A DNA stretch of 64,000 nt from Streptomyces sp. NBC_01717 (GCF_036248255.1 NZ_CP109178.1:6572001-6636000), one strand, 5' to 3'. Positions 19,181 to 26,460 are shown, counted from the stretch's first letter. The notes: generated by a model not told the origin, from the letters alone. Translations and numbers: made by a program.

Positions 19181-20542
19181 ATGGACAAGCAGCAGGAATT
19201 CGTCCTCAGGACACTCGAGGAGCGCGACATCCGCTTCGTGCGCCTGTGGTTCACCGATGTGCTCGGCTACCTCAAGTCCGTTGCCGTGGCGCCCGCCGAG
19301 CTCGAACAGGCATTTGACGAGGGCATCGGCTTCGACGGATCGGCCATCGAGGGCTTCGCCCGGGTCTACGAGTCCGACATGATCGCCAAGCCGGACCCCG
19401 GTACCTTCCAGATCCTGCCCTGGCGTGCGGAGGCCCCCGGCACCGCGCGGATGTTCTGCGACATCCTGATGCCCGACGGCTCGCCGTCCTTCGCCGACCC
19501 GCGCTACGTCCTCAAGCGCATCCTCGCCAAGACCTCCGACCTGGGCTTCACCTTCTACACCCACCCGGAGATCGAGTTCTTCCTGCTCAAGAACAAGCCG
19601 GTCGACGGCAGCCGGCCCACCCCCGCCGACAGCTCCGGCTACTTCGACCACACCCCGCAGAACGTCGGCATGGACTTCCGCCGCCAGGCGATCACCATGC
19701 TCGAATCCATGGGCATCTCGGTCGAGTTCAGCCACCACGAGGGCGCTCCCGGCCAGCAGGAGATCGACCTGCGGTACGCGGACGCGCTCTCCACCGCCGA
19801 CAACATCATGACTTTCCGTCTGGTCATGAAGCAGGTCGCGCTGGAGCAGGGCGTGCAGGCGACCTTCATGCCGAAGCCGTTCTCGGAGTTCCCCGGCTCC
19901 GGTATGCACACCCACCTCTCCCTCTTCGAGGGTGACCGCAACGCGTTCTACGAGTCGGGCGCCGAGTACCAGCTGTCCAAGGTCGGCCGTTCCTTCATCG
20001 CGGGCCTGCTCAAGCACGCCGCGGAGATCTCCGCCGTGACGAACCAGTGGGTCAACTCGTACAAGCGCATCTGGGGCGGCTCGGCCCGCGCAGCGGGCGC
20101 CGGCGGTGAGGCCCCCTCGTACATCTGCTGGGGCCACAACAACCGCTCCGCCCTGATCCGCGTCCCGATGTACAAGCCCGGCAAGACCGGTTCGGCCCGC
20201 GTCGAGGTCCGCTCCATCGACTCCGGCGCCAACCCCTACCTGACCTACGCGGTACTGCTCGCCGCGGGCCTCAAGGGCATCGAGGAGGGGTACGAACTCC
20301 CGGCCGGCGCCGACGACGACGTCTGGGCGCTGTCCGACGCCGAGCGCCGCGCGATGGGCATCGAGCCGCTGCCGCAGAACCTGGGCGAGGCGATCTCGCT
20401 GATGGAGAAGAGCGAACTGGTCGCCGAGACGCTCGGTGAGCACGTCTTCGACTTCTTCCTCCGCAACAAGAAGCAGGAGTGGGAGGAGTACCGCAGCGAG
20501 GTCACGGCCTTCGAGCTGAAGGCACTGCTGCCGGTGCTGTAA
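19181..20542 (+). CDS. glnA2: GlnA2-type glutamine synthetase-like enzyme (probable gamma-glutamylpolyamine synthetase)
   Basis: 453 residues, type I glutamine synthetase fold. Beta-grasp start MDKQQEFVLRTLEERDIRF, substrate loop GFDGSAIEGFARVYESDM, metal ligands EIEFF and EFSHHEGAPGQQEIDL, the GSGMHTH motif and NRSALIRVP are present. The position holding the adenylylated Tyr of GSI-beta (NLYDLP) reads DVWALSD (Trp382), so GlnE regulation is not expected. This is the S. coelicolor GlnA2 type, reported to glutamylate polyamines rather than ammonia. The last about 80 nt of the gene are duplicated at 22921-23008 as an insertion scar, with this copy left intact. An ATGTGG-type -10 region is not evident. 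Confidence 0.9.
   Translation: MDKQQEFVLRTLEERDIRFVRLWFTDVLGYLKSVAVAPAELEQAFDEGIGFDGSAIEGFARVYESDMIAKPDPGTFQILPWRAEAPGTARMFCDILMPDGSPSFADPRYVLKRILAKTSDLGFTFYTHPEIEFFLLKNKPVDGSRPTPADSSGYFDHTPQNVGMDFRRQAITMLESMGISVEFSHHEGAPGQQEIDLRYADALSTADNIMTFRLVMKQVALEQGVQATFMPKPFSEFPGSGMHTHLSLFEGDRNAFYESGAEYQLSKVGRSFIAGLLKHAAEISAVTNQWVNSYKRIWGGSARAAGAGGEAPSYICWGHNNRSALIRVPMYKPGKTGSARVEVRSIDSGANPYLTYAVLLAAGLKGIEEGYELPAGADDDVWALSDAERRAMGIEPLPQNLGEAISLMEKSELVAETLGEHVFDFFLRNKKQEWEEYRSEVTAFELKALLPVL
20455..20541 (+). repeat. attachment-site repeat, copy 1 (3' end of glnA2)
   Basis: The last 87 nt of glnA2 are repeated at 22921-23008 with one substitution and one inserted C. Integrases commonly use gene 3' ends as attB, so this is the likely attL-type junction of the decayed element behind it. 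Confidence 0.75.
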
Positions 20543-20579
20543 CCGCAGGTCAGCCGCATCGCGGCGACGCAGTGACGAT

Positions 20580-20610
20580 CCGGGCCGGAGGCAGTGTGCC
20601 TCTGGCCCGG
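20580..20610 (+). terminator. hairpin downstream of glnA2
   Basis: CCGGGCC-GGAGGCA, loop GTG, TGCCTCT-GGCCCGG: a 14-bp stem including one G-U pair, 38 nt past the glnA2 stop and just outside the attachment repeat, so it may have been brought in by the element. Confidence 0.7.
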
Positions 20611-20617
20611 AGTCCGT

Positions 20618-20788
20618 TCAAACGCTCTGGGCCGTCTCTGGGCCGTCAGGCGCGGAAGCGGTGGCGTCGTACATGCTGTCCACGGCCTTCCGGGTGCGCC
20701 CCTCGCTACTCGGCATCAGGTGCGTGTACGTCCGGAGCGTGAAGCCGGGGTCAGAGTGCCCGAGGTAGGTGGAGAGGGCCTTGATGTT
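20618..20788 (-). pseudogene. tyrosine integrase, C-terminal fragment A
   Basis: Minus-strand translation gives NIKALSTYLGHSDPGF followed by TLRTYTHLMPSSEGR, then the stop at 20618. This is the last box of a phage-type tyrosine recombinase, with the LGH histidine and the catalytic Tyr in YTHL. The frame upstream of 20788 no longer resembles an integrase, so only the last about 57 codons survive. Its 3' end faces the attachment repeat, as in complete actinomycete integrative elements. Confidence 0.75.
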
Positions 20789-20984
20789 CCGTGACCCACA
20801 GCGCTATTCGATGCAGACGCACAGGAAAACCTTCTTTGTCTCCCCGACAGGACGGATGGAGCACGTACGCCCAACAGCTTTGCGGGCGAAGATTCGCTGC
20901 GCGCGCCGGGTTACGGCAGTCAGGCGAGCGTTTCGACGCTCAGCACCGCATCTGACGCCACGCGCTGATCCACCAGGGACGGCA

Positions 20985-21150
20985 CTGCACTGAGCCGTCC
21001 TCGTGGCCCATGCGTTCGGCCATGAGCTTCGGCGGGGCTCCCACTTCTCTCATGAGGGTCTTGTGAGTGTGGCGCAGCCCGTGCGGTGTCAGCCCCGGCG
21101 CGATCGGCAGCCAGCACGCCTCAGCCCGCTTGGAGGCTCCTCGCCCGCGT
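20985..21150 (-). pseudogene. tyrosine integrase, internal fragment of a second type
   Basis: Minus-strand reading gives LTPHGLRHTHKTLMREVGAP and then KLMAERMGHEDGSVQ, the R-H-x-x-H and G-H boxes of another tyrosine recombinase. It cannot belong to fragment A because both contain the GH box. It is cut off before the catalytic Tyr at about 20985 and before the N-terminal half at about 21150. Between fragments A and this one (20789-20984) I recognise nothing. Confidence 0.7.
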
Positions 21151-21162
21151 GCCGGAATCCCG

Positions 21163-21509
21163 GGCCACGGCTCGCCCTGCTCACCATCCTCGCCGCGGCC
21201 ACGGCCGACCTGCCGCCGCACCAGGCCGCGACCGGGTCCGCGGTGGTCGACATGAGTCGGCAGATGGGCACCGCTCTCGGCGTCGCCGTGCTGGTCGCCG
21301 TCCTCGGCACAGCCACGGCTTCCGACGTCCGTGCCGTCTACGCGTCCGGGTGGTGGATCATCTCGGGCTCGGCGATCCTCGGCGCGCTGGCCGCCTTCGG
21401 CATGACACCCTCTCGACGCCCCGCCGACACACCGGCGGCCGGCGGCGAACCGCACGGACCGGCCGCATCCGACCGGTCCACCGCACCCGACCAGTCCGCG
21501 GCGCGCTGA
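21163..21509 (+). pseudogene. DHA2-type MFS transporter, C-terminal fragment
   Basis: About 115 codons: AALLTILAAATA-like hydrophobic start, then SAVVDMSRQMGTALGVAVLV (cf. the [14 protein letters not shown] region of the exporter at 7807) and a last membrane segment IISGSAILGALAAFGM before a hydrophilic tail. All earlier membrane segments are missing and the 5' side runs directly into the integrase fragment, so this is a deletion remnant. It ends 34 nt before the hydrolase gene, suggesting both arrived together. Confidence 0.7.
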
Positions 21510-21543
21510 CCTCGCGCGCCCTCACCGCCGGAGGCACATCGAA

Positions 21544-22575
21544 ATGTCCCGTCCCGCCATGACCGCACACACCCTCACCACCCCGTCGCACACCACGTCC
21601 TACCTCGCGGCCGGCCCGGCCGGGGGGCCGCTGCTGCTGTTCGCGCACGGTTGGCCCGCCCTCGCCGCCACGTGGCGGAAGCAGCTGACGCACTTCGCCG
21701 CCCTGGGCTACCGGGTCGTGGCACCCGACCTCCGGGGCTACGGCCACTCCACCGTGTACGGCTCCCCGGACGCTTACCGCCAGGAGAACGTCGTCCACGA
21801 CATGCTCGAACTGCTCGACCACCTCGGGCGCGAGCGGGCGGTCTGGATCGGCCACGACTGGGGAAGCCCAACCGTCTGGAACCTCGCCAGCCACCACCCC
21901 GACCACACAGCGGCGGTGGCCGGCCTGGCCGTTCCCTACCGCAGCCTGGAACTGGGCCTTGGGGCGCTGCTGCCGCTGGTCAACCGCGACCTGTACCCCG
22001 AAGTCACCTATCCCATGGCGCAGTTCGACTACATGGCCTACTACGAGGAGCATCCCGAGCGGGCCACGGCGGTGCTGGACGCCGACCCGGGCAGCAGCGT
22101 CAGGGCGCTGTACCGGCGCGGCGACCCGATCACGCCGGGCACGCGGGTCTCCCCGCTTGCCACGCTACGGCGGGACGGCGGCTGGTTCGGCGGGGCCGAC
22201 CGCGCCCCCGACCTCCCGCTGGACACGGCCGTCCTCACCGAGGAGGACGCCGAGGTCCTCACCGAGTCGCTGGCGCGCAACGGCTTCGCGGGACCCACCG
22301 CCTACTACCTCAACCACGAGGCCAACGCCGTGTACGCCCGGCAGGCGGTCAACGGCGGCCGGCTGGACCTTCCCGTCCTCTTCCTGGGCGCCGATTACGA
22401 CGCCACGGCCGACGTCGTGACGACGCGCCTCGCCGAACCCATGCGCGCGTACTGCTCCGACCTCACGGAGGCGCGCGTCCCGGCCGGCCACTGGCTCCAG
22501 CTCGAACGCCCCGACCTGGTGAACGCGCACCTGGCCGACTGGCTGAGCCGCATGGGCATCACCCCGGCCCCGTAG
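21544..22575 (+). CDS. alpha/beta hydrolase, epoxide hydrolase-like
   Basis: 343 residues. Oxyanion motif HGWP, nucleophile elbow GHDWGS with Asp as nucleophile (epoxide hydrolase or dehalogenase type rather than Ser esterase), a lid Tyr in TAYYLNHE, acid in LGADYDAT and the catalytic His in PAGHWLQLE. All are intact, so it may still be functional. GGAGG lies 9 nt before ATG 21544. It is the only complete gene inside the decayed island between the two glnA2-end repeats, and follows a truncated exporter gene, so it is probably cargo. Substrate unknown. Confidence 0.88.
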   Translation: MSRPAMTAHTLTTPSHTTSYLAAGPAGGPLLLFAHGWPALAATWRKQLTHFAALGYRVVAPDLRGYGHSTVYGSPDAYRQENVVHDMLELLDHLGRERAVWIGHDWGSPTVWNLASHHPDHTAAVAGLAVPYRSLELGLGALLPLVNRDLYPEVTYPMAQFDYMAYYEEHPERATAVLDADPGSSVRALYRRGDPITPGTRVSPLATLRRDGGWFGGADRAPDLPLDTAVLTEEDAEVLTESLARNGFAGPTAYYLNHEANAVYARQAVNGGRLDLPVLFLGADYDATADVVTTRLAEPMRAYCSDLTEARVPAGHWLQLERPDLVNAHLADWLSRMGITPAP

Positions 22576-22920
22576 CACCCACGCGGTGGCGGGGCCTCGC
22601 CCCGGCCGCCCGGCGCGCCTCGCGGCGTCCACGCGCCATGGTCTGGATCTCGCCTTGACCTTATTCGGGACGAAGAGGTCGTGGTCTCAATCGCTGCTCA
22701 TTCCGGGGCAGTCCGCTGGCGTCCGCCGAAGTCGCGCAGACCCTGTGACCAGGCGCGCGAGCTGTCCGGCGGACACTCGTGGACGGCCCCGCTGTTCTGA
22801 GCCGTCGCCGACACTGGGCGGGATGTGAGGCCGTCCAGTCGTTCTTGCCGTCTCGCCGCGGAGTCAACCTCGGCATCACCTATCGGCGATGAAGGATGCG
22901 TGGCCATGGACGCCTGCCCG
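22576..22920. other. gene-free stretch inside the island
   Basis: 345 bp with no open frame that looks coding on either strand and no inverted terminal repeats. Probably degraded element DNA between the hydrolase gene and the second attachment repeat. Confidence 0.5.
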
Positions 22921-23008
22921 CTTCCTGCGCAACAAGAAGCAGGAGTGGGAGGAGTACCGCAGCGAGGTCACGGCCCTTCGAGCTGAAGGCACTGCTGCCG
23001 GTGCTGTA
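22921..23008 (+). repeat. attachment-site repeat, copy 2 (displaced glnA2 3' end)
   Basis: Repeats the last 87 nt of glnA2: 22928-23008 matches 20462-20541 base for base apart from one extra C (GGCCCTTCG versus GGCCTTCG), and CTTCCT precedes both. It is out of coding context here. Together with copy 1 it brackets a 2.4-kb island. Confidence 0.8.
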
Positions 23009-23011
23009 GGG

Positions 23012-23068
23012 GCCGTCGGTGGCCCGTCGGGTGCTGAATCGGCGGCTTCGCACATGCTGTCCAAGCCG
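23012..23068 (-). pseudogene. tyrosine integrase, C-terminal fragment B
   Basis: Minus-strand reading LDSMCEAADSAPDGPPTA matches the tail of fragment A (VDSMYDATASAPDGPETA). It lies immediately behind attachment copy 2, the same relation fragment A has to copy 1. Only about 19 codons remain, so the call rests on this alignment. Confidence 0.6.
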
Positions 23069-23073
23069 ACTTT

Positions 23074-23226
23074 CACCAAGGGTTGTCCCTTGGTGGGTAC
23101 GCAGGCGATGCGGCAATTTTTCTTCGAAATTGTCTCGACGAACAGGAATCGGCGCAGAGGGATACTCGCGGTCCCAGTCAAAACTGGGATAAGGGCCGCG
23201 CCTCGAAAGTCTTCTCCCTGGAGAAA
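23074..23226. other. three consecutive hairpins downstream of the island
   Basis: CACCAAGGG-TTGT-CCCTTGGTG (23074-23095), TCCCAGT-CAAA-ACTGGGA (23172-23189) and TTCTCC-CT-GGAGAA (about 23212-23225). The region 23069-23620 has no convincing gene; it continues with a direct repeat of GTGGTCCCG (about 23320-23340) that could be an integrase arm site. Confidence 0.45.
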
Positions 23227-23623
23227 GACCAAGAATGCAGCTGCAACCGGCGGTGGCTTTGCAGCACGCTCATGTGCCCCGGGCCAAAGCGTGCGCGCAG
23301 ACCATGGAGCGCAAGGCGGGTGGTCCCGAAGTGGTCCCGCCCGAAGTCGCTGAGTCAAGGCCGTATCGGCCGTACGGACCCATGCGCCAGTGCTCTGGTT
23401 GCCGTAACGAGATGGGCTGGTCGGGTGCTCGGGAAGCGTGTACGGCCAATGCGAGCAGTGCGCGGTATTTCTAAAAGGTATATGTACTTGCGCCCCAGGT
23501 TGCCGGATTCCGGCCTGCGGTTCCCGCACCTTGCCATCTCCGCTGCGGCGGCTCGGATCCCGTGTCCGAACCGCCCGGGAATGCAGTGGCAGGGGATGGC
23601 CGACAGCTCCTCAAGGAGACAAT

Positions 23624-24193
23624 ATGATGCAAAATTCCCGACGACGGCTACTGGTCGCTTCGTTTCCAGTTGTGATGGCGGCCGGGTTGTCGACCGTGCT
23701 CGTTGCGCCTGCCCATGCCGATACCGGGCCCTCGCTGACCATCGCCGAGTCCCACCAGCAGGCGTTCGTCGCAGGTGGGACGGGGACCTACACCATCACT
23801 GTCGGCAACGCCGGGCCCGGCGCGACCGACGGGACCGCGACCAAGGTCACCGGTACCCTGCCCGCGGGCATGACCGCACTCGCTGTCGGCGGAAGTGGCT
23901 GGAGCTGCAAGACGTCACCCAGCCTGAATTGCACCCGCTCCGATGTTCTGGGACCTCGGCAGGCATACATGCCTATCACCCTGACCGTGGGTGTCTCGCC
24001 CTCGTTGGCCAGGAAGACCGTTGCGAGTACCTTCCGCGTCGCCACGGGTGGCCCCACCACCTTCCAGGACCAAGGCTCCATCGCCGTCAGCGACACCATC
24101 ACCCAGACCCAGACCCAGACGCAGACTCAGACCCAGACCCAGACGGTCAACGTGAAGTGCCCGAGCGATCACAACAAGCGCGCTGCGGCCTGA
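23624..24193 (+). CDS. secreted DUF11-type repeat protein with a TQ tail
   Basis: 189 residues. Signal peptide with RRR, a hydrophobic core and cleavage after APAHA (about residue 34). One DUF11/CARDB-like beta domain follows (TYTITVGNAGPGATDG, then GTLPAGMTALAV), a cell-surface fold of unknown ligand. Near the C-terminus is a perfect dipeptide run of Thr-Gln repeated about nine times, then VNVKCPSDHN. AAGGAG is 5 nt before ATG 23624 and 8 nt before ATG 23627. Its A+T-richer leader and position next to the island suggest recent acquisition; it ends in a strong terminator hairpin. Confidence 0.75.
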   Translation: MMQNSRRRLLVASFPVVMAAGLSTVLVAPAHADTGPSLTIAESHQQAFVAGGTGTYTITVGNAGPGATDGTATKVTGTLPAGMTALAVGGSGWSCKTSPSLNCTRSDVLGPRQAYMPITLTVGVSPSLARKTVASTFRVATGGPTTFQDQGSIAVSDTITQTQTQTQTQTQTQTVNVKCPSDHNKRAAA

Positions 24194-24316
24194 CGAGGAG
24201 CTGGAACTGACATCGGTGGACGATGAGCCCGTGGTGGATCCAGCGGCACCCGTTGCTCGTGTGCTCGGCCATCATGACCTGGGCCGTGGCTAAGCATTGC
24301 TTCGAAAACGTAGGTG

Positions 24317-24356
24317 GGCTTCGGGCCGACGGTCTTCGTGCCGTCGGCCCGAAGCC
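24317..24356 (+). terminator. 16-bp perfect hairpin
   Basis: GGCTTCGGGCCGACGG and CCGTCGGCCCGAAGCC with an 8-nt loop, 123 nt past the DUF11 gene. The rest of 24194-24464 shows no gene. Confidence 0.75.
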
Positions 24357-24464
24357 GTCTCGCTCGCCCTGGGCCGTCTGTGGGCCCGGGACTCTGGACG
24401 AGGTGTGTCCTGCGGGCGACAATGTGGCCAGGGCCGGGGAGTGGGCCCGGACACGGGGGGTTTC

Positions 24465-24680
24465 ATGACGAGCGTGTTGGTGCTGCTCGGTGGGCTGCTG
24501 GCGCTGATCGTCGCGCTCGTCGTCAAGCTGCAGCTGAAGGCGCGGCGCAGGACCGAGAACTTTGACGGGCTGGAGATCGAGCGGCAGGCCCGCGATGCGA
24601 TCCGGCACACCCGTGCGAACAACACCTCGGCGGCGGTCCACAACCGGTTCCTCGACGGCGGCGGCGACCGCCGCTCGTGA
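24465..24680 (+). CDS. small single-pass membrane protein
   Basis: 71 residues: one N-terminal membrane segment (LVLLGGLLALIVALVVKLQL, about 4-23) and a charged cytoplasmic tail with LEIERQARDAIRHTRANN. GGGGGG lies just before ATG 24465. No recognised family. The architecture (anchor plus amphipathic basic helix) is typical of small actinobacterial proteins. Confidence 0.65.
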   Translation: MTSVLVLLGGLLALIVALVVKLQLKARRRTENFDGLEIERQARDAIRHTRANNTSAAVHNRFLDGGGDRRS

Positions 24681-24765
24681 CCGGCCGTCCACGCGTCCGG
24701 CCCGTGGCAGGCACCGCGACGCGATTCCGGTAGTGTTGCCGACCCCAGCACGGGGACGTACCGAG

Positions 24766-24884
24766 GAGGTGAGACCCATTACCGCTGTATCAGGCTGGGT
24801 GCTCACCTCTCGCGATTGCGTGGCCGGACCGGCATAGGCGGACCGCGGAGCACCCATCGGCTTTCCGAAAGGCTCCGCTCCATG
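24766..24884 (+). promoter_or_regulatory. attenuator-like leader of the PrmC-like methyltransferase gene
   Basis: Four segments can pair in mutually exclusive ways. 1:2 is GAGGTGAGACCC (24766-24777) with GGGT-G-CTCACCTC (24797-24809), 12 bp with one bulge. 2:3 is TGGGTGCTC (24796-24804) with GAGCACCCA (24848-24856), 9 bp. 3:4 is GCGGAGC (24845-24851) with GCTCCGC (24872-24878), 7 bp, which occludes the space between GAAAGG and the ATG at 24882. The logic matches erm/cat-type translational attenuation. Folding is read by eye; regulation is inferred. Confidence 0.65.
24769..24837 (+). CDS. candidate 22-codon leader peptide
   Basis: GTG start then RPITAVSGWVLTSRDCVAGP-A and TAG. AGGAGG abuts the start codon with almost no spacing, so translation is uncertain; the sequence might be RNA only. 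AGA, ATT, GTA and TCA, rare codons in this genome, occur among the first eight codons, suggesting the bases are held by RNA structure rather than by codon preference. It spans segments 1 and 2 of the attenuator-like leader and stops 45 nt before the methyltransferase gene. Confidence 0.4.
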   Translation: MRPITAVSGWVLTSRDCVAGPA

Positions 24885-25694
24885 TCGCTTTCCTCAGCAC
24901 CGCTCCCTCACTCCGTCATCGTCACCAGACTTCGCGCCGCCGGCTGTGTATTCGCCGAGGACGAGGCGGAGTTGATCCTCTCCACGGCCGGGGACCCGGC
25001 CGAACTCGCCGCCATGGTGGACCGTCGGGCAGCCGGACTGCCCCTCGAACACGTCCTCGGCTGGGCCGAGTTCCACGGTCTGCGGATCGCGGTGGACCCC
25101 GGTGTCTTCGTCCCCCGGCGCCGTACCGAATTCCTCGTCGACCAGGCCGTCGGCCTCAACCGTCCTGCGGACGGACCCGCCGTCGTCGTCGATCTGTGCT
25201 GCGGTTCAGGTGCGCTGGGCGCCGCGCTCGCCGCCGCCCTGGACCGGGTCGAGCTGCACTCCAGCGATGTCGAACCCGCCGCGGTGCGGTGCGCGCGCCG
25301 CAATGTCGCCGGTGCGGGTGAGGTGTACGAGGGCGACCTCTTCGAACCGCTGCCCGCCTCGCTGCGCGGCCGGGTCGGGATTCTGCTCGCCAATGTGCCG
25401 TACGTCCCCAGCGAAGACGTCGAACTCCTGCCCGCGGAGGCCCGGGTGCATGAACCGAGGGTGGCGCTCGACGGTGGAGGCGACGGGCTCGATGTGCTGC
25501 GCAGAGTGACCGCCGAAGCTCCTCAGTGGCTGGCGCCGGGCGGACATCTGCTGGTCGAGACGAGCGAACGGCAGGCGGCACGGGCCGAGGAGGCCGTCGC
25601 CCGGAGCGGGCTGATGGCGCGGGTGGTCACTTCCGACGAGCTGTACGCGACCGTCGTCATCGGCACCAGGCCGGGTACCGGGGACGGCAGGTAG
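24882..25694 (+). CDS. PrmC/HemK-like putative protein N5-glutamine methyltransferase
   Basis: 270 residues. Class I SAM-dependent methyltransferase with a PrmC-type N-terminal helical region (PLEHVLGWAEFHGLRIAVDP), a partly degenerate motif I (VVDLCCGSGALGAALA) and NVPYVPS at the place of the (N/D)PPY substrate loop. True PrmC methylates the GGQ glutamine of release factors; this branch with NVPY matches the group of unknown substrate. ATG 24882 has GAAAGG 9-10 nt upstream, within reach of a leader hairpin. It converges with a PNPOx-family gene. Confidence 0.85.
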   Translation: MSLSSAPLPHSVIVTRLRAAGCVFAEDEAELILSTAGDPAELAAMVDRRAAGLPLEHVLGWAEFHGLRIAVDPGVFVPRRRTEFLVDQAVGLNRPADGPAVVVDLCCGSGALGAALAAALDRVELHSSDVEPAAVRCARRNVAGAGEVYEGDLFEPLPASLRGRVGILLANVPYVPSEDVELLPAEARVHEPRVALDGGGDGLDVLRRVTAEAPQWLAPGGHLLVETSERQAARAEEAVARSGLMARVVTSDELYATVVIGTRPGTGDGR

Positions 25695-25695
25695 C

Positions 25696-25709
25696 CCGCC
25701 CCGGGGCGG
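25696..25709. terminator. short palindromic hairpin between convergent genes
   Basis: CCGCC-CCGG-GGCGG immediately after the methyltransferase stop. It is short, so only a weak terminator call. Confidence 0.35.
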
Positions 25710-25807
25710 CCGAGCGGCCCCCGCTCAGCCGCGGTGCGGAGCCGCGTCGGCAGGGTTCGCGGGGGACGGCGGTGGTACGGGCCCCGGCACACCGCGCTGG
25801 ACACCGT

Positions 25808-26323
25808 TCAGCCGAGGCGCCAGCGCGTCTGGCTGTACGGTTCGCCCTTGCCGAAGCCGAAGACCGTGCGCGGGACCACCTCGAACACCTCCGCGCGGCC
25901 CCCCGCAGCGTTGGCGAACGCGCCCGCGCGGACCTCGAAGTGCCAGTCCGCGCCGTACTTCGCCTCCCAGAGTTCGGCCAGCCGGGTCAGCCGCGCCTCG
26001 TCCGTCACCCGGTCCGCCCGGCCCTCGACCACCACGTCGAAGCCCTGGTGCAGCGTGCTGGTGCCGGTCGTCACCACGACTTCCGGGTTCGTCGCCAGAT
26101 TCCGTGCCTTGCGCTCGGCCGGGCCCGTGCAGAAGTGCAGGGCGTCGTCCGACCAGAGCCCGATCAGCGGCGTGACATGCGGGCGGCCGTCCGGGCGGAC
26201 CGTGGACAGCCAGAACACCTCCGCCCGCGTCAGCACGGCAACCGCCTCCGACCACGGTCGGGCCGTCGCGTCCTTGTCGCTGTAGCCGGGGTGCAGCTCG
26301 GCGATGGGCTGGTGTCCGGACAC
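25808..26323 (-). CDS. pyridoxamine 5'-phosphate oxidase family flavoprotein
   Basis: 171 residues with the split-barrel FMN fold: FWLSTVRPDGRPHVTPLIGL and ALHFCTGPAERKARNL, then VVEGRADRVTD. Proteins of this size bind FMN, F420 or haem; the exact cofactor and substrate cannot be set. GTG 26323 was chosen because AGGAGGAGG lies 5-8 nt upstream. The upstream ORF extension to 26386 lacks the fold. It is divergent from glnE. Confidence 0.85.
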   Translation of the reverse strand: MSGHQPIAELHPGYSDKDATARPWSEAVAVLTRAEVFWLSTVRPDGRPHVTPLIGLWSDDALHFCTGPAERKARNLATNPEVVVTTGTSTLHQGFDVVVEGRADRVTDEARLTRLAELWEAKYGADWHFEVRAGAFANAAGGRAEVFEVVPRTVFGFGKGEPYSQTRWRLG

Positions 26324-26460
26324 GGTGACCTCCTCCTGAGCGAGTCCTGAAAGCGATCGTGCCTGCGAAGTGTGGACCGCGCACACGCTCCGAATTCATC
26401 GGTGCGGGGCTAGGCTCGGAAAGCTGGAAAGTGATCGGGCGGCGAGCAGGAGAGCGCGGA

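Noticed and set aside
22661..22879. possible transposase remnant on the minus strand
   Set aside because: The short frames show no DDE or other transposase motif and no terminal repeats were found.
24097..24150. CAGACC hexanucleotide run as a regulatory microsatellite
   Set aside because: It lies within the DUF11 gene and encodes Thr-Gln repeats; reported as a coding repeat instead.
23009..24300. third copy of the glnA2 3'-end repeat
   Set aside because: Searched by eye for CGCAACAAGAAGCAGGAG and its complement; none found, so the far end of a second element cannot be placed.
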